Notes: a model not told the origin generated them from the letters alone. A stretch of 64,000 nucleotides of DNA from Saccopteryx bilineata (GCF_036850765.1 NC_089493.1:190915140-190979139); one strand, 5' to 3'; numbered from the stretch's first letter, positions 10,801-22,115 are shown. Numbers and translations are program-made.

Positions 10801-11436
10801 GGGTCTGCTGGGATGCAGGGGCGGGGGAAACCTGGGGGCTGAACGAAGCCCAGTGGACAGGGGGGAGGGGTTAAAAATCTGGGGTCATCACACGGCCCTA
10901 CCAACCATATGCCTCCCTATTCCTCACCCCACACTCCTCACCCAATGTGATAAACCAGAGGGTTTGGAGGGAGCTCTCCATCAACCCTCCGGTTCCCCGA
11001 TGAGGTCTGGGGGGAGGCTGGGCCACCCGCCTTCTGTTTGCTGTAAACACCAGGAGCTGCTGCTCAGACTTCCACTGATCCTGTCTCCACCCTCCCAGGC
11101 CCTCAGGCCACCCGCCTCCCCCACACCTGCAGCCTCCCTCTGCCCTGAACCCTCCTCCCTGGATGCTCCTGGAGGCTGCATTCTAGCCTCCATCCCCAGC
11201 ACAAGTCCCTGTGTGCTCCCCGCACCTCCCTGCACAATGCACACATCCTTCCCTTCCTCCCGTCTCCGTCCTCCCTACCATCAGGATTCTTAGTTACGAG
11301 TGATGGATACCCCAGGCAAACTAACTTGGGGAGGGGTAAGTAAAAGGACCAACCAGAAAAGCATTGGCTCATGTACCCGGGAAGTGCCTTCAGGTCGGGC
11401 TGGATCCAGGACCTAGCTGTCCTGGATGCCCCAGAA

Positions 11437-11683
11437 CAGTGGTCGGCAAACTCATTAGTCAACAGAGCTAAATGTCAACAGTACAAAGATTGAAATTTCT
11501 TTTGAGAGCCAAATTTTTTAAACTTAAACTATATAGGTAGGTACCTTGTTATTAATTTAATTAGGGTACTCCTAAACTGGCCTTTGCGCCCACACGTGGT
11601 ATTTTGTGGAAGAGCCACACTCAAGGGGCCAAAGAGCCGCCTGTGGCTGGCGAGCCGTGGTTTGCCGACCACTGAGACCACTG
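11437..11683 (+). mobile_element. second family of non-autonomous hAT element
   Basis: The element starts with CAGTGGTCGGCAAACTC and ends with TTTGCCGACCACTGAGACCACTG. The 8-bp duplication CCCCAGAA lies at 11,429-11,436 and 11,684-11,691 and is perfect. The right terminus carries an extra 9 bp because CCACTGAGA is duplicated, so the true edge lies beyond the first CCACTG. The interior (about 247 bp) is AT-rich with no coding frame. Its termini are distinct from the CAGGGGTCCCC family in this window. Confidence 0.88.
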
Positions 11684-11864
11684 CCCCAGAAGGTCAGGCA
11701 TGAATGGGTGGTCTGAGGGCTGAGAAGTTTCAGGGCAGGGCGAGCCCTGCCCAAACCCCTGGGGGCCAGGATGGGGAGGAGAATTGAAGTGTCCTAAGGG
11801 CATCTACAGACCAGGACTTTGGGAACACTTACGCCCCCCCCCAACCAGGAGAAACCAAGGTTTG

Positions 11865-11930
11865 GGGAGTTATCATTTTGCAGGGGTACACAGCTGCAAG
11901 TGGCAGAACCAGGATTTGATCTCTGTTGGT
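11865..11930 (-). mobile_element. MIR SINE fragment
   Basis: 'gtacacagctgcaagtggca' and 'gaaccaggatttgatctctg' are reversed MIR core. Confidence 0.55.
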
Positions 11931-11934
11931 TCAG

Positions 11935-12105
11935 TAAGTAACTAACTGGCTGTGCAGCCTTGAGCAACATTATTCCCCTCTCTGGGCTTCAGTCCCCTAC
12001 CTGCACAAGGTGGGCACCAACAGTCCTACCTCATGGAGGTGCTAGGGAGCCAAAATGAGAAAACCCACGTCAAGCCCTTGGCAGGGTGCCAGGCGCAGGG
12101 TACCT
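11935..12105 (+). mobile_element. MIR SINE
   Basis: 'ggctgtgcagccttgagcaa', 'ctctctgggcttcagtcccc' and 'agggtgccaggcgcagggta' fit MIR in direct orientation, immediately after a reversed MIR piece. Confidence 0.75.
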
Positions 12106-12109
12106 CTCT

Positions 12110-13210
12110 GTGGTGAACCAGTGGGAGGGAGACTGAGTGGGGGCGGGGCAGCCCAGCGAGAGCCCACGTGGAGCCCTGTGGCTCCTCCCTGCTCTGCGCG
12201 CTGACCCGGAGTCTGGTTCCGGCTGGCTTTCCAGCTACCCTCCAGATCTGCCTGAGAATTTTTTTTTTCTCCACCGAAAGGATTTCTCCAAGCCCATCGG
12301 TGAAAACCCTGTCTGGTTAGCAGCCGCCACCTCTGAGAGGACCTTTTGGGGACCCCTCCCCATGAATGTGGAAGCTGCCCTACACTCTCATTTCAGAACA
12401 TTCCACATCCTAGTTAGAGGTTGTCTCTTGCCGGAGGTGGAGGCAAAAGCCCATACCCCAGCCCTAACTGTTGTCCTGAAAACGGCCTCCATTCCGTGGG
12501 CCCCGGGAGGGCGAGGGCGGGAGCCATGTCCGCCGGGCTCCCTTACGGCTGCTGTTTGCCTGGTGACTTTCAGATACCAGCGCCTGGCATCTCAGAGATG
12601 CCCAGTGAATATCTGAAATGAAGGGGATTGAAAAAGGCTCGGGCACACATGCGCACGACGCGCTGGTGGTTCCGTGTGCAGGCAACAGCTGGGGCTCCAG
12701 CTGGCCTGCACTGTGTTAAGATGTCAGCTGCCAGTAGCCACGTGACTGGGTTTCATTGAAGGAAACCCTGAAAGGAAACTAGGGAAGGCTAATAAACCTC
12801 CCCGGGCTCCGGCAGTGTCAAGATGTCACTGCAGGCTTCCTCTTCCTTTGATACACCGATGCCGCTCTCAGAGAACGGGTGCAACTATATTTTCCTGATC
12901 ACATCCGTGCATGGAGATCCCGTCTCATGAGTAAGAAGGGCCCTCAGGAGGCTGTCCGGGTCCGGGGTGATGCCCCAGGAGGCCCTATTTGTCAATTGTT
13001 CATTTGGTCTCCATGGGAACAAGTTAACGGTTCCCATTCTCCGGATCCCGTCTTCTCTCAGGATCCGCAGGCATGGACCACGAAAGGCTTCTCTCCTCCA
13101 CGGTGAGCGAGCTGATCCCTCCCAGAGGGTGAGGATCGGAGGGATTTCTAGGGCACACAGACTGGTGGTAGGAACTGGGTGGCAGGCAGGAGCAGGAGGT
13201 ACCTAAAACA
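12110..13210. other. no gene seen
   Basis: GC-rich unique sequence. A 159-residue frame at 12,137-12,616 and a 178-residue leftward frame at 13,024-13,560 overlap MIR/L2 sequence or show no domain. Confidence 0.55.
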
Positions 13211-13219
13211 GGGCGGAGA

Positions 13220-13440
13220 TCCAACCGAGTGGTTAAGACCTTGAGCTCTGGGGTCAGAAGGACCACGGTTCCACCACTGTCTCCACCACAGAACCAACTG
13301 GAATACTTTGAGCAAATTCCTTCACCTTTCAAAACCTCATTCTTCAATCTGTAAAATGAGGATAGCAATAATACCTTGTCATGACAAATTTCAAGGTTAA
13401 ATGAGCCAAGGCATGCTAGTGCCGGGCACTGGGGAAATGC
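13220..13440 (+). mobile_element. MIR SINE, nearly full length
   Basis: It starts at 'gagtggttaagaccttgagc' and continues through 'cttcaatctgtaaaatgagg' to 'tagtgccgggcactggggaa', covering the tRNA-like head, core and tail. Confidence 0.85.
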
Positions 13441-13489
13441 CAAGGGCCTCAGACGCTGGTGGATATGCACGGCCTGCATTATCTCGTAA

Positions 13490-13705
13490 TCAGTCTTGCC
13501 CACTAGACTGTGAGCGGCCGGGGGGCAGGAGCCCAGGCAACTGAGACAGGGCCAGCCCATAGTAGCTGCTCAGCATGTCAGCTGAGGTGGAGTGGGAATT
13601 ACACTTCCTGCTATGTTATTGTGTCATGTTGTCTTCCCCTGTCTCCCCAACTAGACAGAGGTCCCAGAGATCACAGATTAGCCTTCTATGTGTCCCTAGG
13701 GCTTA
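13490..13705 (+). mobile_element. L2 LINE 3' fragments
   Basis: 'cactagactgtgagcggccg' with 'cccatagtagctgctcagca' is an L2 3' end. A second diverged copy of the same motif order follows at 13,645-13,705 ('ctagacagaggtcccagaga', 'tatgtgtccctagggcttag'). Confidence 0.6.
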
Positions 13706-13840
13706 GCACACAACCTCTCTGGGTCTCAGTTTCCCTACCTATAAAATGGGACTACAATTCCTCCTTGACAGGGTTTTGTGAGGGTAACATGGCAGAAGGC
13801 AGGTAAAATATTTTGCACGGTGCACAGCAAATGATGTGCA
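13706..13840 (+). mobile_element. MIR SINE
   Basis: 'ctgggtctcagtttccctac', 'ctataaaatgggactacaat' and 'cagggttttgtgagggtaac' are the MIR 3' half. Confidence 0.75.
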
Positions 13841-15330
13841 ATGATGACAACTGTGGTCTTGCCAACATACAGAAAGGCGTCACACCCGGTGTGTAGGGCT
13901 GAGCCGGGGCTGCAGGGCTCCGAGGCTATGACCACTTGAGTTGACTGGTGAACAAGCTTAGAGACCGCTCACCTTTCACCCCCTACTTATTATCCCCTGT
14001 GCACTAGGCTCAGGCCGCTGGGCCAGCCCCCCACCATTGGCTCAGCCTCCGACCTAGACAGTGTCTGCCACCGATCTCACTCACACTTTCAGGTTCCCGA
14101 TGGTCTTCCAAAAACACAAGTCTGCCCGCTCCCCACTTTGGGTGCTCCCCGAGAGCGCCCTCTGCTCCTGAAAGCGCTGGAGTGATGGCAAAGCCCAGTT
14201 AAACCGAGGGCTCTGGTGTGAGGTACGGCCGGACCTGTCAGGGCACGCACTCCCTGTCGCTCCCTGCTTTTTGACCGTGGGGACCGGTCTCTCTTCCACC
14301 ACACGTACGCTCTGCACAGGCAGGAGTCCCATGCCCCAGTCCTCAGCCTGGTGCACGGCTGGCAAATGCTGGTTGGAGAGATCGGTGAGTGCACAGGCAG
14401 ACGGGTGGATTGTGGTCAAGGTATGTGCAGTCCTCTAAGCCTCAGGACAGCCCGAGCCCATGGCCGGGGCTCCAGAAATATCTGTGGGTGACCAACATCC
14501 TGCCCTCAAGGAGGACTCCATGTACGAGGACACTGAGCATCCGTCCTCTAAAGGCATTCCAGAGCCAGAGGGGGGTGTGGGAGTGAGAGGGACAAGATGA
14601 AGCCCGTTGCTTGCTGTGTGTCTGACAGCTCTGCCCTGAGCCAGAATTTTCTTACAGGGACTAGTTACAGGAGGGGTCACTTCCCAAAGAGCCTGGACCT
14701 AGAGATCAGGGGCATCTGATGGCCTTTATTTTGGGCAAAATGCACAGAAAGCGAAACTGGGTTGAGTTGGCAGGCACAACCTCACTCTGTCCCGTGGGAG
14801 TCCTTGCCCAGGTGGGGAACAGGTTTGTTCTAGCAGAGGGGCTGTTGGGGCCGGCATGGGCGTGACCGTGTGAGCCCACACGGCACCCTGTTCCCTCCTT
14901 CTCCTGCCTGAGGGAGGCGGCCAGCCAGCCCGAACTTGGGGCTGGGGACAGGGACAGCTGCACCTGCCCAGAGCCAACAGGATTTGTTCCCCTGGCCTTG
15001 GCAATTCCCAGATCAGGTCTGATTGTCCCTGTGCTGTGGGAGGACTGCCAGGGGCAGAGCCTGGGGTTTGGGGGTGCTGGGGGTCCGAGCCACCTGAAGG
15101 TGGCAGGTGGCAGTGACCTACCCTGGCCCCACTTCACACTCACTACAAAAATAACTGGTGGGGGCAAAGGAGCCAGCTAGGAAACACACCCAGATGAGGG
15201 GTCAGCCGAGGCCAGGCCGGACAAGGGAAGGCGGGATCTGCCTGCTTCGCCTACAGCCAGGAAGATGCTCACAGGATCAAACTTGGGGCTCCCACTCCGG
15301 CTGCAGAACTGGAGCCCCAGAGCCTATCAA
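13840..15330. other. no gene seen
   Basis: GC-moderate unique sequence with short frames on both strands. A leftward 153-residue frame at 14,706-15,167 is Pro/Ser-rich and has no recognisable domain. Confidence 0.55.
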
Positions 15331-15334
15331 TCAG

Positions 15335-15550
15335 AGCGATTTAATACTAGCTTCTCACAGGGAAGGTCTAGTGTCAAAGAGAACTGGGTTTCAACCCCAG
15401 CTTCTCCCCCAGTACCATCTGTGTGACCTGGGACAAGTCCCTTCACCTCTCTGAGACTCAACTTCCTCATCTGTAAAATGGGAATTATTGTGGAGACAAG
15501 GGAATGAAAGGTGAGGGGTCCGGCCTAGAACCTGGCGTGCTGTGCAAACT
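15335..15550 (+). mobile_element. MIR SINE
   Basis: 'ctgggtttcaaccccagctt', 'ctgtgtgacctgggacaagt', 'cctcatctgtaaaatgggaa' in order. Confidence 0.85.
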
Positions 15551-16094
15551 CAAGGCAACAAGATTCCCTCACACTTACATCCCCCTCCATCCTCACACGG
15601 GGTAGGGACGTGGATGAAGTGCACAGTTGGGGATGACGAGAGAGGGGACACGCTGGTCCCTGCTGGGCAGCTTCTCTGGGCTGCATAGTCCACGTCCCGC
15701 GTGGGAGGCGGCTGCAGACCAATCCCGGCAGGGCAGGCAATAGACTCACCTGCACCTGCTGCAGCAGGTGCTATGGATTACCCTGCCCGATAGTCCTTCT
15801 AATCACTCGGACCCACCTGGTGCGGTGCGCGGGGCTGCGCGGCTGGGCGCATGCGCTAGAGGCAGGAAGTGCGGGGGCACAGCTTTCTCCCTCTGGGGAA
15901 GGGAAATCAGCAGAGGAAATCAGCCAGGAGACAGGGCTTGACCCTTGAGCGGAGTCCCAAAGGGTCGGATGAGTAGACATTCCTGCCAGGTGAGTTGAGC
16001 CAGGGAAGGCCCCTCTGGGCAGAAGAAGCTCAGTGAGCAAAGGCTCAGGCTGTGGGAGCCTGGAGTGTAATTAGGGCAGAGTGGGAAGAGACTA

Positions 16095-16122
16095 GGGGTG
16101 GGGGTGGGGTGGGGGTGGGGGG
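16095..16122 (+). other. predicted G-quadruplex
   Basis: Five G runs of 4-6 bases are separated by single T residues. Such one-base loops are the strongest class of predicted parallel G-quadruplex. Confidence 0.7.
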
Positions 16123-16407
16123 AGACATCGCAGGGGGGTGCGTGGGGCTGGGCTGCAGGGGCCACTGGAGCTGAGCTTGGCTCCTTTGTGTCTCCCTGGC
16201 CTTCGCCCACCCCCAGGTAAGTCGAGGCCGCATACCCACATTTCTAAGTAGTCACCGCAGCACTAGGGAGGCCTGGGCTGATCTGAGGCGACATTTTGGA
16301 AAGTGGAGGCTGCAGCAGTTCTGATCTGGTGAAGAGAGAAGCAGGCGGAGGCTGGCCAGAGGGAAAGGCCCAGAGTCTGGGGTGGGAGCTTGCTCTTCCC
16401 TCCTCCT

Positions 16408-16475
16408 CCTCTCTCTCTCTCTGTCTCTCTCTCTCTCCTGTCTACTCTCATTCCCTCCCTCTCTTCTTCCTCCCT
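16408..16475. repeat. CT-rich simple repeat
   Basis: CTCTCT tract with interspersed TCC, explaining the low-complexity frames around 16.25-16.65 kb. Confidence 0.9.
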
Positions 16476-16499
16476 TTCCATTCATTTCCTCATTCACTC

Positions 16500-16625
16500 A
16501 TTCATTCACTAGTCCACTTGACAAATATTTATTGAGCACCTGCTGTGCATCAGGTACAAGGCAGGACTTTGGCAACCAGAAAGGTACAGTCTCTGTATCT
16601 AAGGTCTGGGGAAGACAGGTGAGAA
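16500..16625 (-). mobile_element. L2 3' end, reversed
   Basis: 'caaatatttattgagcacct' and 'gctgtgcatcaggtacaagg' are the reversed L2 terminus, followed by degraded sequence. Confidence 0.7.
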
Positions 16626-16729
16626 CTACCCTGACAGACCTTCCAAGGAGCGGTTGACTTTCTATGTTAGCCTCCCAGCCCTGAACGTGCCTGCAAGACA
16701 AGGCTAGTAGGTTCCAAAACCCACCTGCC

Positions 16730-17218
16730 TCTCAGCCCGTGCCCACGTGCCCTCAGCTCAGCCTGTGCCCACCTGCCTCTCAGCCCATGCTCACCTGCCT
16801 CTCAGCCCATGCTCACCTGCCTCTCAGCCCGTGCCCACCTACCTCTCAGCCCGTGCCCACACGCCCTCAGCTCAGCCTGTGCCCACCCGCCTCTCAGCTC
16901 AGCCCATGCCCACCCGCCTCTCAGCTCAGCCTGTGCCCACCCACCTCTCAGCCCGTGCCCACGCGCCCTCAGCTCAGCCTGTGCCCACCCGCCTCTCAGC
17001 TCAGCTCAGCCCATGCCCACCCGCCTCTCAGCTCAGCCTGTGCCCACCCGCCTCTCAGCCCGTGCCCACACGCCCTCAGCTCAGCCTGTGCCCACCCGCC
17101 TCTCAGCCCATGCCCACACGCCCTCAGCTCAGCCTGTGCCCACCTACCTCTCAGTCCGTGCCCACACGCCCTCAGTTCAGCCTGTGCCCACCTGCCTCTC
17201 AGCCCGTGCCCACCCCTT
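16730..17218. repeat. minisatellite, about 490 bp
   Basis: The repeat is built from short variants of CCTCTCAGCCCGTGCCCAC alternating with CCCTCAGCTCAGCCTGTG. Units are roughly 22-45 bp in mixed order, with a higher-order pattern. All three frames of one strand stay open because the unit lacks stop codons, producing three 140-185-residue Pro/Ser/Cys-rich frames; these are artefacts of the repeat, not genes. Confidence 0.93.
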
Positions 17219-17224
17219 TTCCCA

Positions 17225-17375
17225 GCACAGCAGTTAACACGCGGGCCCTGGAGATGGAGGGCCTGGGTTCGAACGTGAGCCCCATCACAAGGTGGTGTGA
17301 CTGACCACTCTGAGCCCTTGTTCCCTCATTTCTGAAATGAGGCTCTCCTGGAAGCCCCCTCATGCAGCTGTGACG
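17225..17375 (+). mobile_element. MIR SINE
   Basis: 'cctgggttcgaacgtgagcc' and 'tccctcatttctgaaatgag' flank a shortened core. It begins right where the 16.7-17.2 kb minisatellite ends. Confidence 0.7.
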
Positions 17376-17734
17376 AGGATCCAAAAGCTCTGATGCCCAC
17401 CAGAGGGTGGTTAGTAGCCAGGAGGGGCACGTGAGGACTTTTTCTGGAGTGCAGAGAATGTTCTGCCCCTTGTTCTGGGTGCTGCTTACACAGGTATGTT
17501 TGGCGTGGGCAAGCTCCCTGAGGGAAGCGTTTATACTTTGCACACTTCTCTGTACGTTGTGTACTTCAATGACAAGCTTTCGAAGATGGAGTTCAGTGCT
17601 GGGTGCTGAACTCCTCTAACTCTGTGATAAATGCTCAGTGTTGCTGTCACTGCTCCAGTGCCGTGCCCACCATAGATATATCGCCAGAATCTCCTCAGCC
17701 CATGAGTTTACAGCTCTCTGGAGTTCTGGAAGGG

Positions 17735-17820
17735 CAGATACTGATGGGGAAACTGAGGCCCCAGGCCCCAGCGGCTCAAGGTCACAGGGCTCATGAAGAG
17801 TTGAGTCAGACAGAGCCTGG
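17735..17820 (-). mobile_element. MIR SINE fragment
   Basis: 'gatggggaaactgaggcccc' and 'ctcaaggtcacagggctcat' are reversed MIR. Confidence 0.6.
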
Positions 17821-18424
17821 CAGTAGCCACCCCTCCCCGGCCCCCCGCCACGCACACCCTCCCCTCCGCCTTCCCTGGCTGCCTCCCTGGCTCGTGTCTG
17901 CACCACGCAGGGGTGTGGGGGCCCATTAATTCCTAGGCAAATGGGTTCCTGGCGCGTGCAGGCGCAGGTCCCAGGACAGCTCAAACAGGCCTGGGCCGCC
18001 CAGTGCCCCAGGCAGCCGCCCCCTGGCCTCTAAATGATGGTGTGGGGCCGTTGGCTGTTTGCAGAGTAAACAGGAGGGCTGGAGCCACGCAGGGGCAGGT
18101 AAGCACTCTGCCAAGCCAAAACAGAGGGGGGGTGCGGGGTGCCCCTCCCACCACACCTAGGGGCTGGGGGCCAGCCCGGGGCCAGGGGCTGCTGTCAGGG
18201 TCAACACCAGTGGTCATTGGAGCAGGGAGGCTTGGAGGCTGGGCTCTGAGCTCCTGCAGGCTCCATCCAGGCAGTCTCTGGGCAGGTGGGATGAACGGGG
18301 TGGGGTTAACCCTCGCTTCCCCAGCAACAGGAGGAGTGAGAGAGGCACAGAGGGACCCCTGGGTGTCTAATGGCCTCACTCGTCCCCCAGCATCTGGCAC
18401 AGCTCTTGGCTCTGTGGCTGAGAG

Positions 18425-18590
18425 GGAGCATGATCCAATAAGTACACACAAGAACTGGACTGCATGGGTTTGAGTCCTGGCAGTCCCATTCATCTTTGTA
18501 TGACAAAGGGCCAGCTGTTTAACCTCATTGTGCCTCCGTTTCCTCGTCTCTTAATATGCAGCTGTTGTGAATATTAAACACCCAATAACT
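18425..18590 (+). mobile_element. MIR SINE
   Basis: 'gcatgggtttgagtcctggc', 'acctcattgtgcctccgttt' and 'cctcgtctcttaatatgcag' give the MIR order. Confidence 0.75.
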
Positions 18591-18999
18591 TAAATGGCTA
18601 AAACGTTCATATTAGTGGTCCTGACTCAGGGGACAACCCCTACCCAGCGCTCAGCGAATGTTCCACGTGGGCCCAATGTTGTCAGCTCCGTAGAAATTTC
18701 AGATGTGCAGAACCCAGGTTTCTGCGTGTGATTACCTGATGCTTCAATGTTGGCAGCTCATCAGAACACACTGTGTAACCTACAAAAATATGTCTGCTGA
18801 CTGGGTTTGACCAGGGCACCCTAGTTGAGGAGGACCTCTGATTGGCTGGTCCTAAATCTGCGACTGGGAGGCCTGAGGTCCGGGGAGGGAACGTGATCTG
18901 CCCACTCTCGCCCAGCCAACTGACGGCCAAGTCACCAAAATTGAATGGTGGCTAAGGGCACCATGGTGTCTTGTATGTTCAGCTTCACAGCAACTGTTT

Positions 19000-19160
19000 T
19001 AAAAATTGATTTTAGACAGAGACGAAGGAGAGAGAGAGAAACATTGATTTGTTGTTTCATTTATTTATGCATTCCCAGGGTATGTGCCCTGACCGGGGAT
19101 CAAACCCGCCACCTTGGCATCTCGGGATGACACCCTAACCAGCTGAGCTATCCAGCCAGG
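19000..19160 (-). mobile_element. tRNA-derived SINE (VES-like), reversed
   Basis: It runs 'aaaaattgattttagacaga', GA-rich tract, 'ttatttatgcattcccagg', the complement of the B box 'ggggatcaaacccgccacc', and the head complement 'cagctgagctatccagccagggc'. Target duplication is not evident. Confidence 0.75.
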
Positions 19161-19184
19161 GCCCTGATAGAAAAACTCTTTCAG

Positions 19185-19300
19185 GTCAATTGTCTTATCC
19201 TCAAGAAAGCTCAGAGGGGTCGAGTAATGTGCCAGAGATCACTGCGTTGGCCAGCTCTCAGCCTGATCTAAAATCTAGGACAAGCTGCACGGTCTCCGTA
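19185..19300 (-). mobile_element. MIR SINE, diverged
   Basis: 'aagctcagaggggtcgagta' and 'atgtgccagagatcactgcg' are a weak reversed MIR match. Confidence 0.4.
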
Positions 19301-19760
19301 GCGCTGGGCGGACTGGAGCCCCGTCTCCTGTCTCCTGAAGCTGATGCTGCTATAATGACATCACCCCGTCACACCGAGCGCTGCTCACACCCCCTCAGCT
19401 GAACTGCCTTCCAAATGCCCAGACAGGACACCTTGCACCTGGGCAGGACCGTGTGCTGGGGGGCCAGACTGTCTCAGAAAAGTCTTCATTATTATTATTA
19501 TCATCAATATTATTATACACTATCAATATTGTCTCAATATGGAATAGATAGATGACAGAAAAAAAATATTGAATTGGTCTCTCCTAATTCCATGACCCTT
19601 CTCAGGGGCAATGTTACCATTAAAGGTAATGGCACCTCCTCACAGACCTTTTCCTGGGGCAGCTCTCAAAGCAGCCCCATGAGCTGACCCGGCGCTCCTG
19701 GGTGGTCCAAGCGACAGCCTGGCCATCGCTGGGCAAGACCGGTCCTCTGGCCAAGAGCAT

Positions 19761-20500
19761 TTATTTCCCTAGAGGCTGAGAGCGCCCCCGGCCCATGGTG
19801 GGGGGGGTGTCCCGGTTCTGCCGCAGGCCCTCTGGTGTGAAGAAGGTGGTCTGGGTGGCGTGGTGGGCCTTGAGCGCCCGCCGGCACTCGCGGCCTTGTT
19901 CTCACAAGCGCAGGTGGGCGCTTCTGCAGGGTGTCTCGGCCTGGTGAGTGGCTTGGTTCTGCTCTTATCACCTTGATTTTACAGGGACCTCCTGTTGACC
20001 ATAAAGCAGGCTGGTTTTCCATTTATAGCAGTGACACAGATTTCCCCTTAACCATAAAATTTATGTTATGTGTGTTGGGGTTTTTGTTTTTTTTTTTCTT
20101 TTTTAGTTTAAAGAGTAAGATGACTTAAAATAGTAAATAAATCATGTTTAGGGTGGTTGGCAGAAATGACAAAAACGGGTCCGGCAGGAAGGCAATGGTT
20201 GAGTTCTGGCACGCACACCGCCTCGGGTAGATGCAGGGGCCTTCTCCTGAGCGGAGGAGACCGCGCCAGGGACCACGCACCAGGCCTGGGCGGCAAGGGG
20301 CTGGGTCTTGGCAGCTGGAACCAAGATGCTCGGAGAAGACCCGGCGAAAGCCACAGCGGCCCCTGGAAGCCTCACTCCGACCCGGTGAGGCCAGGCCGAG
20401 GGAAACCAGAGCCAGGCGAGCTCCCAGCTCCCTTCACCAGGGTGTGCACGTTGAACAGGGCCCGGGGGACTGGTGTCGGCCTCGCAGGGTGGAAGGAGCG
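19761..20500. other. CpG-rich block of unknown nature
   Basis: CpG density is clearly above the surroundings in 19,790-19,920 and 20,160-20,480. A minus-strand frame at 19,761-19,901 has a coding-like stretch (ECRRALKAHH), but it is short, begins after a stop and matches no family I know. A plus-strand GT donor-like site (CTGGTGAGT) lies near 19,945. It could be a weak CpG island, a lncRNA exon or a decayed pseudogene. Confidence 0.3.
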
Positions 20501-20574
20501 CTGGAGGGGTTCCAGTGCCAGGGCCATGAGTTGCTGTGTCCCCCACCCTCGCCTGGTGGGGGGGGGGACATGAA

Positions 20575-20775
20575 GGGCAGGCTCTGGAGTCCAACTGCTG
20601 CCGTTCAAGTTCCTTCTTATCACTTTCTGAGTTTGTGTCCTTCTGCGACGTAGTTACCACCACCAACCCCCAGCAGCTCAGTTTTCTCATCTGTGAAATG
20701 GGAATTATAATGTGTCCTATCACTGGGTGCTTGCGAGAATTAATTGAGATGATCACCTAAATTACTTGCACAAGG
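20575..20775 (+). mobile_element. MIR SINE
   Basis: 'ggctctggagtccaactgct', 'ttttctcatctgtgaaatgg' and 'gagaattaattgagatgatc' give a long MIR copy. Confidence 0.8.
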
Positions 20776-20864
20776 CCCCGCGGGATGGAACAGAGGCTCA
20801 AGGCACGTCCTTCTACTGGTATCATTTGTGCTGTGTTAGCGCAGAAGTTTCCTGGGACAGTGGC

Positions 20865-21050
20865 CTTGGCCTTGGAATCAGATGGCCTGCACGTGCTTCC
20901 AAATCACAAACCCTTTAAGCCTTAGTTTCCTTGTTCATAAAATGAGGCTGATCGCTGCCCTGTGGATTGAGACTGTGGTCAGTGAACTAGGGTGCTTGTG
21001 TGCAGACATCTAGCATGATTCTAAACACACAGAGGCATCTGACAGATGAC
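20865..21050 (+). mobile_element. MIR SINE
   Basis: 'cttggaatcagatggcctgc', 'cttagtttccttgttcataa' and 'aatgaggctgatcgctgccc' are MIR-like. Confidence 0.65.
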
Positions 21051-21089
21051 ACTTGTCTCAACTCCTTCCTCCAAACACACAGGAGCTCA

Positions 21090-21119
21090 CCCCCCCCCCC
21101 CCCACACACACACACACAC
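21090..21119. repeat. C-run plus (CA)n microsatellite
   Basis: A run of 13 C is followed by eight CA units. Confidence 0.9.
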
Positions 21120-22039
21120 GCTCCTATTTTGATTTGGCCCTAGGCTGACAAGCTCCAGATTAGATCAGTGACAAGGCTGGCTTTATCAGCCTCCATCAGA
21201 GGTATTTGCATATTGGTAGGGAATCTGAAACAGGAAAACATTTCTCATTTCGAAAGAGTAAAATGGTAGGATTATCAGATGTCATTCATCTACTTATTTC
21301 ATTAACTGGGAGCTTCATTTGTGCATTGACCTTTGAACAATTTTATATATTATCCCAAAAGAGAAAGGATAAATGTGTTTAGGGAAAAAACAAACAATTC
21401 AGAGGTGAAGAGAAATAAATGGAATACTCTTAAATCTCTTTTCTTCCTTGTGTCTCCCTTGTCAGTAAGCAAGGTTGGCAGTGGGTAGGGACCGTTCCTC
21501 ATTCTGATCATTAGGTTCAGAACAGCATATACGTCCACCCAGAGGAGTGGAGGGAAAAGGAAGGTAGTTTATTTTCAAAAAATCATGCTGTACATGTTTT
21601 TCCGTAGACATTTTTCACTGAATGCATCACATCTGTGATGGCCACATCTCTCCATATCTGTAGAAGGAGGAAAACAATTATGATTTTTCATTGCTTCTTA
21701 GCCTTACACTGGGAATGTCCTGTAGTGTCTTCCACCTTGTCCTTATTGCTGTGCATTTATTTTGCAGGGTTATTCCTAGTTCCCTCTCAACCAATGCGAT
21801 CACGGTAGCAATAGCCATGCAAGTCCACGTGTCCCTAGGTGGGTTAGAGTCCCCCCGGGTGCAATTTGTAGCCAAAGTGAAAGTACTCCGTGTGCCCTCA
21901 TGTGATGAGTCAGAGATTGGTTGATTACAAAACAACAACGTTCTCGAAACCCTGGAGATTTGGCAGGAGGGTGAGGTCTACGAACAATGTGCTAAGCACT
22001 CACCTCTATAAATGATCTCAGCAAATCCCAGTAACCCTG

Positions 22040-22115
22040 CACTGGGGGGAGTACCCATTATACAGGGGTGGAAATAGAGGCTCTGACAGAGGAAAGCCCT
22101 TGCCCTAAATGGGGG
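22040..22115 (-). mobile_element. MIR SINE fragment
   Basis: 'ggtggaaatagaggctctga' and 'gaggaaagcccttgccctaa' resemble reversed MIR. Confidence 0.5.

Noticed and set aside
13024..13560. 178-residue leftward frame
   Set aside because: It spans MIR and L2 sequence read backwards and has no domain or splice support.
16739..17304. Three overlapping frames of 142-185 residues, rich in Pro, Ser and Cys
   Set aside because: They are read through a minisatellite whose unit lacks stops; all three frames are open, so none is special.
20148..20756. 202-residue leftward frame, the longest in the window
   Set aside because: It begins in a reversed MIR and runs through the CpG-rich block; the composition is low-complexity and no family is recognisable.
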